A stretch of 64,000 nucleotides of DNA, from assembly GCA_963812335.1 (NCBI GenBank), contig CAWEUU010000004.1, positions 248,001-312,000 on the forward strand, read 5' to 3'. The stretch's first letter is position 1, and the number at the start of each line of letters is the position of its first letter. The stretch comes from VRUE01 sp963812335 (lineage in GTDB: Bacteria > Actinomycetota > Thermoleophilia > Solirubrobacterales > 70-9). Below, one piece after another: positions 15,036 to 23,094 of this stretch. The notes under the pieces were generated by a model. That model ran no database searches. It was not told where the DNA came from and worked only from the letters and a program-made list of their open reading frames with translations. The position numbers were made by a program, and so were the translations under genes.

Positions 15036-16700
15036 ATGGCGAAGGGCAAGCTACGCGTGCTGCCGCTCGGCGGGCTCGGTGAGATCGGCAAGAACATGAC
15101 CGTGATCGAGTACGGCGGCAAGATCGTCATCGTCGACACCGGCTTGATGTTCCCGACCCCGGAGATGCTCGGCATAGATCTCGTCCTGCCCGACTTCGGC
15201 TACCTGCGCCAGCGCGCCGGCGACATCGAGGCGATTGTGCTCACCCACGGGCACGAGGACCACGTCGGGGCGCTGCCCTACGTGCTGCGCGAGCTCGGCA
15301 TGCCGCCGAAGATCTACGGCGGCCAGCTCACAATCGGGATGGTCCGCTCGAAGCTCGACGAGCACAAGCTCAAGGACGCGCCGCTGGAAGAGCTGCCCGC
15401 CGGCAAGAAGATCAAGGCCGGGCCGTTCGAGCTCGAGCTGGTCCACCTCTCGCACTCGATCCCCGACGCCCGCGGCGTGATCATCGGCACCGAGCTGGGC
15501 ACGATGCTGATGACCGGCGACTACAAGTTCGACCAGACCCCGGTCGACGGCCGCCCGGCCGATATGGCGCGGCTCGCCCAGCTCGGTCACGACGGGTTGC
15601 TGCTCCTCTGCGGCGACTCGACCAACGCCGACCGGCCCGGCATCGCTCCGTCGGAGTCGAGCGTCGGCCCAGCCCTGCTGGAGACCTTCGACGCCTGCAA
15701 AGGGCGGATCATCGTCACCTCCTTCGCCTCCAACATCCATCGCGTCCAGCAGGTGATCGACGCCGCGATCGAGCTTGATCGGCGCGTCGCCCTGGTCGGC
15801 CGCTCGATGCGCAAGAACTACAACATCGCCTCCAACCTCGGTGTTGCCGAAGCGCCTTCCGGGCTGTTCATCCAGCCGCGCGAGATCGAGGACTTCCCTG
15901 ACGAGAAGGTGATCGTGATCTCCACCGGCAGCCAGGGAGAGCCGCTCTCGGCGCTGCGGCGCATGGCCAACAACGATCATCGCGACGTCGAGCTGCGTTC
16001 CGGCGACACGGTCGTCTTCTCCGCCACGCCGGTACCGGGCAACGAGCGCGCGGTGAACGAAACGATCGACCGGATCTACGAGATCGGCGCCTCTGTCGTG
16101 ACCGCGAAGGACGCGCCGATCCACGCCTCCGGGCACGGCTGGCAGGAGGAGCTGAAGCTGATGCTCAACCTGACCAAGCCGCGCTACGTGATGCCGGTGC
16201 ACGGCGATTACCAGCGCCTGCGCCTGCACGCGCAGCTCGCCCACTCGGTAGGTGTCGACCCCGAGAACGTCTTCCAGGGCCGCAACGGCCTGCCCTTGGA
16301 GGTCGACGCCGACGGTGCCCGCTTCGGCAAGGAGGAGCACGCCGGAGTCGTCTACGTCGACGGCGTCAACGTCGGCGAGCCCGACGACGTGGCGCTGCGC
16401 GACCGGCGCGAGATCTCCGCCGACGGCATCTTCATCGTCGTCGCGACGATCTCCTCCGAGGACGGCAGCGTCGTCGCCGATCCCGAGGCCATCGTTCGTG
16501 GCGTCGCCCTGCCCGACGATGGCGAGGACCTGGTCGAAGAGCTCAAGGACGTGGTCGAGGACTCGCTCGAAGACGCGGCCGAGGCGGGCACCCGTGAGGT
16601 GCACCTGCTGCAGGAGGACGTCCATGAGGCGATCGCCAAGCTGATCTACAAGAAGCTGCGTAGCCGGCCGATGATCCTGCCGGTCGTGGTCGAGGTCTGA
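15036..16700 (+). CDS. rnj: Ribonuclease J
   Basis: RNase J is a metallo-beta-lactamase/beta-CASP ribonuclease with endo- and 5'-3' exonuclease activity in mRNA decay and rRNA maturation. The 554-residue protein shows PLGGLGEIGKNM, the zinc motif HGHEDHVGALPY, MTGDYKFD, CGDSTNADRPG, the beta-CASP motif ASNIHRVQQ and HASGHGWQEEL, with a long C-terminal domain. It follows dapA by three bases, as in many actinobacteria. With pnp upstream, the window supplies two main RNA-decay enzymes. A type A element and a terminator follow. Confidence 0.96.
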   Translation: MAKGKLRVLPLGGLGEIGKNMTVIEYGGKIVIVDTGLMFPTPEMLGIDLVLPDFGYLRQRAGDIEAIVLTHGHEDHVGALPYVLRELGMPPKIYGGQLTIGMVRSKLDEHKLKDAPLEELPAGKKIKAGPFELELVHLSHSIPDARGVIIGTELGTMLMTGDYKFDQTPVDGRPADMARLAQLGHDGLLLLCGDSTNADRPGIAPSESSVGPALLETFDACKGRIIVTSFASNIHRVQQVIDAAIELDRRVALVGRSMRKNYNIASNLGVAEAPSGLFIQPREIEDFPDEKVIVISTGSQGEPLSALRRMANNDHRDVELRSGDTVVFSATPVPGNERAVNETIDRIYEIGASVVTAKDAPIHASGHGWQEELKLMLNLTKPRYVMPVHGDYQRLRLHAQLAHSVGVDPENVFQGRNGLPLEVDADGARFGKEEHAGVVYVDGVNVGEPDDVALRDRREISADGIFIVVATISSEDGSVVADPEAIVRGVALPDDGEDLVEELKDVVEDSLEDAAEAGTREVHLLQEDVHEAIAKLIYKKLRSRPMILPVVVEV

Positions 16701-16709
16701 ACACCAGTC

Positions 16710-16782
16710 GCCGCCTCCTCTGCTCCCGTGAGGGCCAGAGAATCAGACATGGATGGCCCTCACTCCCGCGTCCGGGGGCAGC
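16710..16782. repeat. Dispersed hairpin element, type A copy 2 (after rnj)
   Basis: Outer stem GCCGCCTCC (16710-16718) pairs with GGGGGCAGC (16774-16782) with one mismatch. Inner stem GTGAGGGCCA (16728-16737) pairs perfectly with TGGCCCTCAC (16754-16763). The apical loop is GAGAATCAGACATGGA, and internal loop strands are TCTGCTCCC and TCCCGCGTCC. It begins nine bases after the rnj stop. No same-strand gene follows, so it is not a leader here. Confidence 0.8.
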
Positions 16783-16790
16783 TAGAAAAA

Positions 16791-16835
16791 GGACCCGCCG
16801 GTCGCGTTGGGGAGAACCGGCGGGCCCTGTTGTGT
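16791..16835 (+). terminator. Terminator after rnj
   Basis: CCCGCCGGT (16794-16802) pairs with ACCGGCGGG (16816-16824) around a 13-base loop, followed by a T-rich stretch (TGTTGTGTCTCG). It ends the plus-strand dap-rnj transcript ahead of the convergent kinase gene. Confidence 0.65.
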
Positions 16836-16864
16836 CTCGTCCACGGCGAAGATAGGCCGGGGCG

Positions 16865-16881
16865 CTAAAGCCGGTCTAAAG
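16865..16881. promoter_or_regulatory. CTTTAG direct repeat at the kinase 3' end
   Basis: CTAAAG occurs twice 11 bases apart (16865 and 16876), overlapping the kinase stop codon. On the minus strand this reads CTTTAG-N5-CTTTAG, matching the repeat upstream of the response regulator. The role of a site at this position is unclear, and it may be chance. Confidence 0.35.
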
Positions 16882-18292
16882 CTCCCTTAATGGCTTTCTC
16901 ATGCTTTCGCAGCGGCAGCCGGATGCGGAAGAGCGCGCCCCCCCGCGGCGAGTCGGTGACCTCGGCACGGCCGCCGTGCGAGCCGGCGACGGCGCTGACG
17001 ATCGCCAGGCCGAGGCCGCTGCCGCCGCCGACCGCGGTGTCGGCCGGTCCCTCTCCGCGCACGAAGCGCTCGAAGATCTGCTCGCGCAGCTCCGTGGGCA
17101 CGCCCGGGCCGTCGTCGGCGACCTCGACCACCGCCTCGTCGCCGCGGCGGCGCAGGCGCAGCTCGATCGTCGAGCCCGGCGGCGTGTGGCGGACCGCGTT
17201 GTCGAGCAGGTTGAGCACCGCGCGGTGCAGCTCGTCCGGGTTGCCATCGATCGGCAGCGGCAGTTCGTTGTCGATTCGCAGCTCCCGTTCGCCAATCGTC
17301 GGCGCGACCTCGGCGGCGGCGTTGCCGGCGACCTCGGCGAGGTCGCAGCGGGTGCGGGCGCCGACCCGGCCGGCGTCGGCGCGGGCGAGCAGCAGCAGGT
17401 CACCGACCAGCCGGCTCATCCGCCCCGAGGAGCGCAGGGCGGAATCGATCATTGCCCGCTCGTCCTCGTGTGCCGGTGCCTCCAGCGAGGCCTGCAGCAA
17501 CTCGAGGTTGGCGAGGATGCTGGTCAGCGGCGTGCGCAGCTCGTGCGAAGCGTCGGCGACGAACTCGCGCTGCTTTCGCAGGGCCGCTTCGCGCTCGCCG
17601 CGGGCCGCGTCGAGCGAGCGCAGCATCTGCTCCAGCGTCCGCGCCAGCTCGCCGACCTCGTCGTCGGCCGGCGGGCGCGGCATGTGGCTGGAGGGGTCGC
17701 CGGTGTCCGCGATTGTCCGCGCCGTCGCCGTCAGCGAGGAGATCGGGCGCATCGCCCGGCGGGCGATCGCGACGCCGGCGAAGCCGGCCAGTACCGTGGC
17801 TCCGAGGACGCCGGCAAAAATGAACAGCCAGAGCCGGTCGATCGTCGAGTCGACGTGCTGCTCGTCGCGGCCGTACTGGACGTAACCGGCGATGCGGCCG
17901 CTCTGGCGACTGCGCAGGGCGAGCGTGACGACGCGCATCGAGCCGACCTCGCTGACGCCCGGTGCCGGCGGGCCCAGCTCCGCGGCGCCCGGGCTGGCAT
18001 CGAGCTGCTGCCCGCGCGCGTCGTAGATCCGCGCCGAGGCGTCGTTGGGGCTGACGAAGTCGGCGAGGTCGGGCTCTTCGGCGATCAGCGTGTTGGTGAT
18101 CGTGTCCACGACCCGCACCTGCGATCCGAGCGTCGAAACCGCCCCTTTGATCTCGCGGTTGAAGTCGTCGCGCACGCGCTGCGCAGCGAGGTTGCCGACG
18201 ATCGCGCCGAAGAGCAACAGGATCGCCGCGGTCAGGCCGGCGGAGACCGCTGCCAGGCGCCAGGTCACCGGCCAGTTTCGAGGCCGCAGCAT
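16865..18292 (-). CDS. Membrane sensor histidine kinase (MprB/CseC-like)
   Basis: This is the sensor of a two-component system. The 475-residue protein has a transmembrane helix at about 12-36, an extracytoplasmic sensor region to about 153, a second helix at 154-177 and a HAMP linker. The dimerisation helix follows with the phosphorylated His (H250 in FVADASHELRTPLTSI), and the ATPase domain has LLDNAVRHTPPG, DDGPGVP and GSGLGLAIVSAVAGSHGG. It starts two bases after the response regulator stop, so the two are cotranscribed. The signal is unknown; envelope stress is typical for relatives. Confidence 0.92.
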   Translation of the reverse strand: MLRPRNWPVTWRLAAVSAGLTAAILLLFGAIVGNLAAQRVRDDFNREIKGAVSTLGSQVRVVDTITNTLIAEEPDLADFVSPNDASARIYDARGQQLDASPGAAELGPPAPGVSEVGSMRVVTLALRSRQSGRIAGYVQYGRDEQHVDSTIDRLWLFIFAGVLGATVLAGFAGVAIARRAMRPISSLTATARTIADTGDPSSHMPRPPADDEVGELARTLEQMLRSLDAARGEREAALRKQREFVADASHELRTPLTSILANLELLQASLEAPAHEDERAMIDSALRSSGRMSRLVGDLLLLARADAGRVGARTRCDLAEVAGNAAAEVAPTIGERELRIDNELPLPIDGNPDELHRAVLNLLDNAVRHTPPGSTIELRLRRRGDEAVVEVADDGPGVPTELREQIFERFVRGEGPADTAVGGGSGLGLAIVSAVAGSHGGRAEVTDSPRGGALFRIRLPLRKHEKAIKGALDRL

Positions 18293-18294
18293 CG

Positions 18295-18996
18295 CTAGTC
18301 CCTGAGCACGTAGCCGGCGCCGCGCTTGGTGTGCAGCAGGCGCGCATCGTCGCCGGCCTCGAGCTTGCGCCTCAGGTTGGAGATGAAGACATCGATCGTG
18401 TTCGTGGCCGCCATCGGGTCGTATCCCCAGACCTCGTCCAAGAGGCGCTCGCGCGAGATCACCAGGCGCTCGTTGTGCATCAGGTATTCGAGCAGCTCGA
18501 ACTCGCGGTTGGTCAGCTCGATCTCGCGCTCGCCGCGCTTGACCTCACGGGTGGCCGGATTGAGCGTGAGGTCGCCGACCTGCAGTGAGGCCGAGCCGCG
18601 TGGCGGCCGGCGGCGCAGCAGGGCGCGGATGCGGGCGAGCAGCTCCTTGCGCTCGAACGGCTTGACCAGGTAGTCGTCGGCGCCGCCGTCGAGGCCGCTG
18701 ACGCGATCCTCGGTCTCGGTGCGCGCGGTCAGGATCAGGATCGGGACGTCGCTCTCGGCACGCAGGCGGCGGCAGACCTCGACCCCATCCATGCGCGGCA
18801 GCCCGAGGTCGAGGACGACGACATCGGGCACGAAACCAGTAGCGACGTCGAGCGCCTCGACGCCGTCGCCGGAGGTCCGCACCTCATAGCCCTCGTTGCG
18901 CAGCGAGCGCCGCAGCACATCGGCGATCTCCTCGTCGTCCTCGACGACGAGCACCCGCCCTTCGGCCACCTCGGTCTCGTTGCCCACCGCAAGCAT
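18295..18996 (-). CDS. OmpR/PhoB-family response regulator (MprA-like)
   Basis: The 233-residue protein has a receiver domain (VLVVEDDEEIADVL, phospho-acceptor D63 in VVVLDLGLPRMDG, and the conserved Lys in DDYLVKPFERKELL) and a C-terminal winged helix (ELTNREFELLEYLM ... TNTIDVFISNLRRKLEAGDDARLLHTKRGAGYVLRD). It is the first gene of the pair with the kinase. A TAAGAT -10 lies eight bases before the ATG, implying a leaderless mRNA. A CTTTAG-type direct repeat sits just upstream of the expected -35, which suggests autoregulation. Confidence 0.93.
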   Translation of the reverse strand: MLAVGNETEVAEGRVLVVEDDEEIADVLRRSLRNEGYEVRTSGDGVEALDVATGFVPDVVVLDLGLPRMDGVEVCRRLRAESDVPILILTARTETEDRVSGLDGGADDYLVKPFERKELLARIRALLRRRPPRGSASLQVGDLTLNPATREVKRGEREIELTNREFELLEYLMHNERLVISRERLLDEVWGYDPMAATNTIDVFISNLRRKLEAGDDARLLHTKRGAGYVLRD

Positions 18997-19004
18997 GCTC
19001 AGCG

Positions 19005-19010
19005 ATCTTA
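19005..19010 (-). promoter_or_regulatory. -10 box of the response regulator (leaderless)
   Basis: TAAGAT on the minus strand lies eight bases before the start codon at 18996, so transcription would start at or next to the ATG. The -35 region falls near 19028-19033, with the direct repeat immediately upstream. Confidence 0.5.
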
Positions 19011-19037
19011 GCCGCGTGCCGTCGCCTTTCCGTGTGC

Positions 19038-19054
19038 CTTTAGGGCGAATTTAG
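19038..19054. promoter_or_regulatory. 11-bp-period direct repeat, candidate OmpR-type operator
   Basis: CTTTAG (19038) and ATTTAG (19049) are spaced 11 bases apart, which is the usual spacing of OmpR-family binding half-sites. A weaker CTTTC lies about 12 bases upstream (19026). The site is in the divergent region between the response regulator and dnaE, and the same CTTTAG pair occurs at 16865. Binding by the adjacent regulator is inferred. Confidence 0.45.
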
Positions 19055-19113
19055 GCTCGGAGATAGCGGGGAAGGACCGTCTTTCGGGGCAGTTGCCATC
19101 TGCCTCGCTTGCG

Positions 19114-22100
19114 ATGATCGATCGCAGCCCCGTGAGCCCACCTGCAGCCGTCCATCTCCACGCGCACAGCGAGTACTCGCTGCTTGACGGTGCCTGCAAG
19201 ATCGACGCGATGGCCGCGCGGGTCGCGGAGATGGGACAGCCGGCGCTGGGCCTAACCGACCACGGTGTGATGAACGGCGCGGTAGAGCTCTACAAGTCCT
19301 GCAAGAAGCACGGGATCAAGCCGATCGCGGGACTCGAGGCCTACTTCGTCGACGACGTCAAGGCGGTCAAGGAGAAGCCCAAGTACGAGCGCAACCACAT
19401 CACCCTGCTGGCGGAGAGCGACGCCGGCTTCGCCAACCTGGTCCAGCTCACCTCGGCCGGTTTCCTCGAGGGCTTTTCACGCGGCAAGGCCAACGTCGAC
19501 ATGGAGATGCTGGCTGCCCACGCCGAGGGCGTGATCGTGCTCACCGGCTGCCTGCAGTCTCGCTTCTGCCGGCGCCTGGTCGAAGAGCGCGCCGACGATG
19601 CTCGGGCCCATCTCGACGACCTGATCCACGCCTTCGGTCCCGAGCAGGTCTACTTCGAGGTGCAGAAGAACGGCATCGAGGAGCAGGAGAAGGCGAACCA
19701 GGGGATCGCCCGCTTTGCCCGCGAGCTGAACCGGCCGCTGGTCGGCACCGCCGATGTCCACTACCTGCGGCGCGAGGATTTCGACAACCACGCGGCGCTG
19801 CTCTGTGTTCAGACCAAGTCCACGCTCGAGGCGCCGAAGATGAGCTTCGACACCAACGAGTTCTACCTGAAGAGCAACGAGGAGATGGCGTCCTCCTTCG
19901 CCGAGTGGCCGGAGGCGATCCCGAGCACACTGGAGATCGCCGAGCGCTGCTCGATCGAGATCGAGCTGGGCAAACTGTTGCTGCCGCGCTACCCGACCCC
20001 GGACGGGTCCGAGCCTGAGGAGATGCTGCGGCGGCTCGCCGCCGAGGGCATGCGCGCCCGCTACGGCGACCCCGTCCCCGCCGCCGCCACCGAGCGGATG
20101 GAGTTCGAGCTCGGCGTGATCGAGGAGATGGGTTTCTCCTCCTACTTCCTGATCGTCTGGGACTTCGTCCGCTACGCCAAGGAGAACGGCGTCGCCGTCG
20201 GTCCGGGTCGTGGCTCGGCGGCCGGATCGATCGTCTCCTACGTGCTCAGGATCACCGATCTCGACCCGCTCGCCGAGGGGCTTCTCTTCGAGCGCTTCCT
20301 CAACCCGGGGCGCAAATCGATGCCCGACATCGACATCGACTTCTCGGTGCGCGGCCGCGAGCGGATGATCCGCTACGTCGGCGAGAAATACGGGCGCGAG
20401 TCGGTCGCTCAGATCATCACCTTCGGCAAGATGGCGCCACGCGCCGCGACCCGCGACGCGGCCCGTGTGCTCGGCTTCGACTACGGCAGCGGCGACCGCC
20501 TCGCAAAGCAGATCCCCGAGCCGATCATGGGCCGCAGCCCGTCCTTCGAGGAATGCCTGCAGCCGGGCCAGGAGCTGAAACGGACCTACGACGACGAGCC
20601 GGACGCGAAGAAGATCATCGACGTCGCCCAGGGGCTCGAAGGGATCATCCGGAACAATTCAATCCACGCCGCTGCCGTGGTGATCGCCGACCGCCCGCTG
20701 CACGAGGTCGTGCCGCTGCAGCTGGCCGAGGACCGCAACACCGCCGAGAAAGGCGAGAAGCAGTACAAGATCGTGACCCAGTACTCGATGGGGCCGATCG
20801 AGGAGATCGGCCTGCTCAAGATGGACTTCCTCGGCCTGCGCAATCTCGACGTGATCGAGGACGCGATCGACATCATCGAGCGCTCGCGCGGCGAGCGGCT
20901 CGACATGGAGCAGATCCCGATCGACGACGCGGCCACCTACGAGATGCTCGCCGACGGCGACTCGACCGGTGTCTTCCAGTTCGAGTCGGAGGGGATGCGC
21001 GACGCGTTGCGCAAGGTCGGGCCGACAGAGTTCGCCGACATCGTCGCCCTCGGCGCTCTCTACCGGCCCGGCGCGATGGCCTACATCCCCGCCTACGCCA
21101 AGGGCAAGAAGGACCCGACGACGGTGCGCTACCCGGACCCGCGGCTGCGCGCGATCACCGAGGAGACCCACGGCTGCGTCATCTACCAGGAGCAGTTGAT
21201 GGAGATCGCTCGCTCGATGGCGGGCTTCTCGGGCGCCGAGGCGGACGACCTGCGCAAGGCGATCGGCAAGAAGAAGCGCGATTTGATGGCGACGATGAAG
21301 GACAAGTTCATGCAGGGCCTGGCCGCCTCGAACACGGCGCCCAACGTCGCCAAGGACCTCTGGAAGCTCAACGAAGCGGCCGCCGACTACTCCTTCAACA
21401 AGTCCCACGCCGCCTGCTACGGGCTGATCTCCTACCGCACCGCCTACCTCAAGGCCAACTACCCGGCCGAGTACATGGCTGCGGTGATTTCCTCGGTGAT
21501 GAACACCAAAGACAAGGTGCCCTTCTTCGTCAACCGCTGCGCGGAGATGGGTATCGATGTGCTGCCGCCCGACGTCAACTCCTCCGACCACAGCTTCGTC
21601 GTCTACGAGAAGGCGATCCGCTTCGGCCTCGACGCGGTCAAGAACGTCGGCCACAGCGCCGTCGAGGCGATCCTCAGTGCCCGCGAGGAGGCGCCGATCG
21701 CCTCGATCTGGGACTTCTGCGAGCGGGTGGATGCGCGCGCGGTCAACAAACGGGCGATCGAGTGCCTGATCAAGTGCGGTGCGCTCGACTCAACCGGGGC
21801 GACCCGCCGGGGCATGCTCGAGGCGCTGCCCGCTGCCCAGTCGGCGGGGCAGAAGGCGCAGGAAGACGCGCAGCTCGGCCAGGGCTCGATCTTCGACTTC
21901 GGCGACGACGCGACCGGCGGGGGAGGGGAGGGCGGCTCCAGCGCGCAGCACCGCCCGCCGATCTCCGCCGCCGAGTTCGAGCGCCGCGAGCTGCTGGCGA
22001 TGGAGAAGGAGACGCTCGGCACCTACCTCTCTTCGCACCCGCTCTCCGAAGTGCGCGAGGCGCTACGGGCCCGCGTCGACTGCGGCCTGGCCGAGCTGGC

Positions 22101-22647
22101 GAACAGGCCCGACGGCTCCTGGGTCACGGTCGGCGGGATCGTCGCCGACAGCAAGAAGATCCGAACCAAGAGCGGCAACCAGATGATGTTCGCGACACTC
22201 GACGATGTCGAGGCGCAGATCGAGATGCTGGTCTTCAAGGCCGACCAGGCGGACAGCGCCGCGGTGATCGAGACCGACGCCGTCGTCCTCGTCCGCGGCC
22301 GCATCGACCACAAGGAGCGCGGCGAGACCAAGCTCGTCGTGCAGGAGGCCGAGCGCTTCGAACCGGACGTCGAGGAGATCGCCAAAGCCAGCGCCGCGGC
22401 AAGCGCCCCGACCGAGCCGCTCAAGCTGCAGACCGACGCGGTGAGGCTGGGCGTGCCGGGCTTCTTCGAGGAGCTGAAGGCGGTGCTGGAGCACCATCGG
22501 GGCGACGCACCGGTGTTCCTCGCGATCTCCGATGCCAACGGCGACACCCGCGAGATGAAGCTCGGCGACGAGTTCCGGGTGCGCCCGTCGGGCAGCTTGC
22601 GCGCCGAGCTGGACCAGGTGCTGGGCACGGAGGCCCTGGCTGCCTAG
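19114..22647 (+). CDS. dnaE: DNA polymerase III alpha subunit
   Basis: This is the replicative polymerase. The 1177-residue protein starts with a PHP domain whose metal ligands all appear present: H14-x-H16, D25, H in LTDHG, E in GLEAY, H in NHITL, C in TGCL, and D-x-H in TADVH. The polymerase motif PDIDIDFS (D405, D407, D409) follows. The C-terminal part has an OB-fold (VTVGGIVADSKKIRTKSGNQMMFATLDD). The frame is open from TTG 19093; I prefer ATG 19114, and GTG 19132 is also possible. It is divergent from the two-component operon. Confidence 0.95.
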   Translation: MIDRSPVSPPAAVHLHAHSEYSLLDGACKIDAMAARVAEMGQPALGLTDHGVMNGAVELYKSCKKHGIKPIAGLEAYFVDDVKAVKEKPKYERNHITLLAESDAGFANLVQLTSAGFLEGFSRGKANVDMEMLAAHAEGVIVLTGCLQSRFCRRLVEERADDARAHLDDLIHAFGPEQVYFEVQKNGIEEQEKANQGIARFARELNRPLVGTADVHYLRREDFDNHAALLCVQTKSTLEAPKMSFDTNEFYLKSNEEMASSFAEWPEAIPSTLEIAERCSIEIELGKLLLPRYPTPDGSEPEEMLRRLAAEGMRARYGDPVPAAATERMEFELGVIEEMGFSSYFLIVWDFVRYAKENGVAVGPGRGSAAGSIVSYVLRITDLDPLAEGLLFERFLNPGRKSMPDIDIDFSVRGRERMIRYVGEKYGRESVAQIITFGKMAPRAATRDAARVLGFDYGSGDRLAKQIPEPIMGRSPSFEECLQPGQELKRTYDDEPDAKKIIDVAQGLEGIIRNNSIHAAAVVIADRPLHEVVPLQLAEDRNTAEKGEKQYKIVTQYSMGPIEEIGLLKMDFLGLRNLDVIEDAIDIIERSRGERLDMEQIPIDDAATYEMLADGDSTGVFQFESEGMRDALRKVGPTEFADIVALGALYRPGAMAYIPAYAKGKKDPTTVRYPDPRLRAITEETHGCVIYQEQLMEIARSMAGFSGAEADDLRKAIGKKKRDLMATMKDKFMQGLAASNTAPNVAKDLWKLNEAAADYSFNKSHAACYGLISYRTAYLKANYPAEYMAAVISSVMNTKDKVPFFVNRCAEMGIDVLPPDVNSSDHSFVVYEKAIRFGLDAVKNVGHSAVEAILSAREEAPIASIWDFCERVDARAVNKRAIECLIKCGALDSTGATRRGMLEALPAAQSAGQKAQEDAQLGQGSIFDFGDDATGGGGEGGSSAQHRPPISAAEFERRELLAMEKETLGTYLSSHPLSEVREALRARVDCGLAELANRPDGSWVTVGGIVADSKKIRTKSGNQMMFATLDDVEAQIEMLVFKADQADSAAVIETDAVVLVRGRIDHKERGETKLVVQEAERFEPDVEEIAKASAAASAPTEPLKLQTDAVRLGVPGFFEELKAVLEHHRGDAPVFLAISDANGDTREMKLGDEFRVRPSGSLRAELDQVLGTEALAA

Positions 22648-22650
22648 ACT
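22645..22650 (+). promoter_or_regulatory. Candidate -10 box for the Cys-rich gene (leaderless)
   Basis: TAGACT overlaps the dnaE stop codon and lies seven bases before the GTG at 22658. This is the spacing seen at other apparently leaderless genes in the window. Confidence 0.4.
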
Positions 22651-22657
22651 TCCGGGT

Positions 22658-23053
22658 GTGCCCGCTACGCGCCAGATGACCGGTGAGTGCCGTCAGTGCC
22701 GTTCGTTCTGCGACAAGATGGTCGAGCCGCGCGCCTGTATCGAGCTCGGCTGTGACTACCTCTACAGCTTCGTGGACTCGCTGAGCGGGACCCAGTACGT
22801 CGGCTGCATGCAGCAGGTCTTCGGCGCCAAGGTCGAGCTCGACGCGGTGCTGCAGCCCGGCGGCTTCGGCGGGGTCAAGATGACCGGCACGGCGCTGCCG
22901 CACTGCCCGTTCTCGGTCGAGCGCGCCTACGCGGGGCTTGATGAGGAGAACGAGTGCGTCAACCGCCGCTTCTTCGACTGCACAGACGACGGGCCCGAGG
23001 GCCTGCGCGCCTTCGACCTGCGCGACCTCGCCCAGGAGTCCCCCGGGGTCTAA
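22658..23053 (+). CDS. Conserved-looking small Cys-rich protein of unknown function
   Basis: The 131-residue soluble protein begins (GTG; ATG 22676 is an alternative) with MPATRQMTGECRQCRSFCDKM. It has about eight further Cys, including ELGCDYLYSF, YVGCMQQVF, LPHCPFSVERAY and FFDCTDDG. The clustered N-terminal CxxCxxxC and later Cys residues could bind zinc or an iron-sulfur cluster. There are no membrane segments. I do not recognise the family. It lies between dnaE and an acyl-CoA dehydrogenase, with its own candidate promoter, so the context does not indicate a job. Confidence 0.7.
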   Translation: MPATRQMTGECRQCRSFCDKMVEPRACIELGCDYLYSFVDSLSGTQYVGCMQQVFGAKVELDAVLQPGGFGGVKMTGTALPHCPFSVERAYAGLDEENECVNRRFFDCTDDGPEGLRAFDLRDLAQESPGV

Positions 23054-23080
23054 GAGCCTGTAAGTCGACATCGTTCCGTG

Positions 23081-23086
23081 TAGGAT
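23081..23086 (+). promoter_or_regulatory. Candidate -10 box for the acyl-CoA dehydrogenase gene
   Basis: TAGGAT lies eight bases before ATG 23095 in a 41-base intergenic gap. There is no Shine-Dalgarno, so a leaderless mRNA is likely. Confidence 0.5.
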
Positions 23087-23094
23087 TCGGTGCC

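Noticed and set aside
15051..16625. Long minus-strand open frame opposite rnj
   Set aside because: Composition is that of an antisense shadow of the RNase J gene, and no family signature is present.
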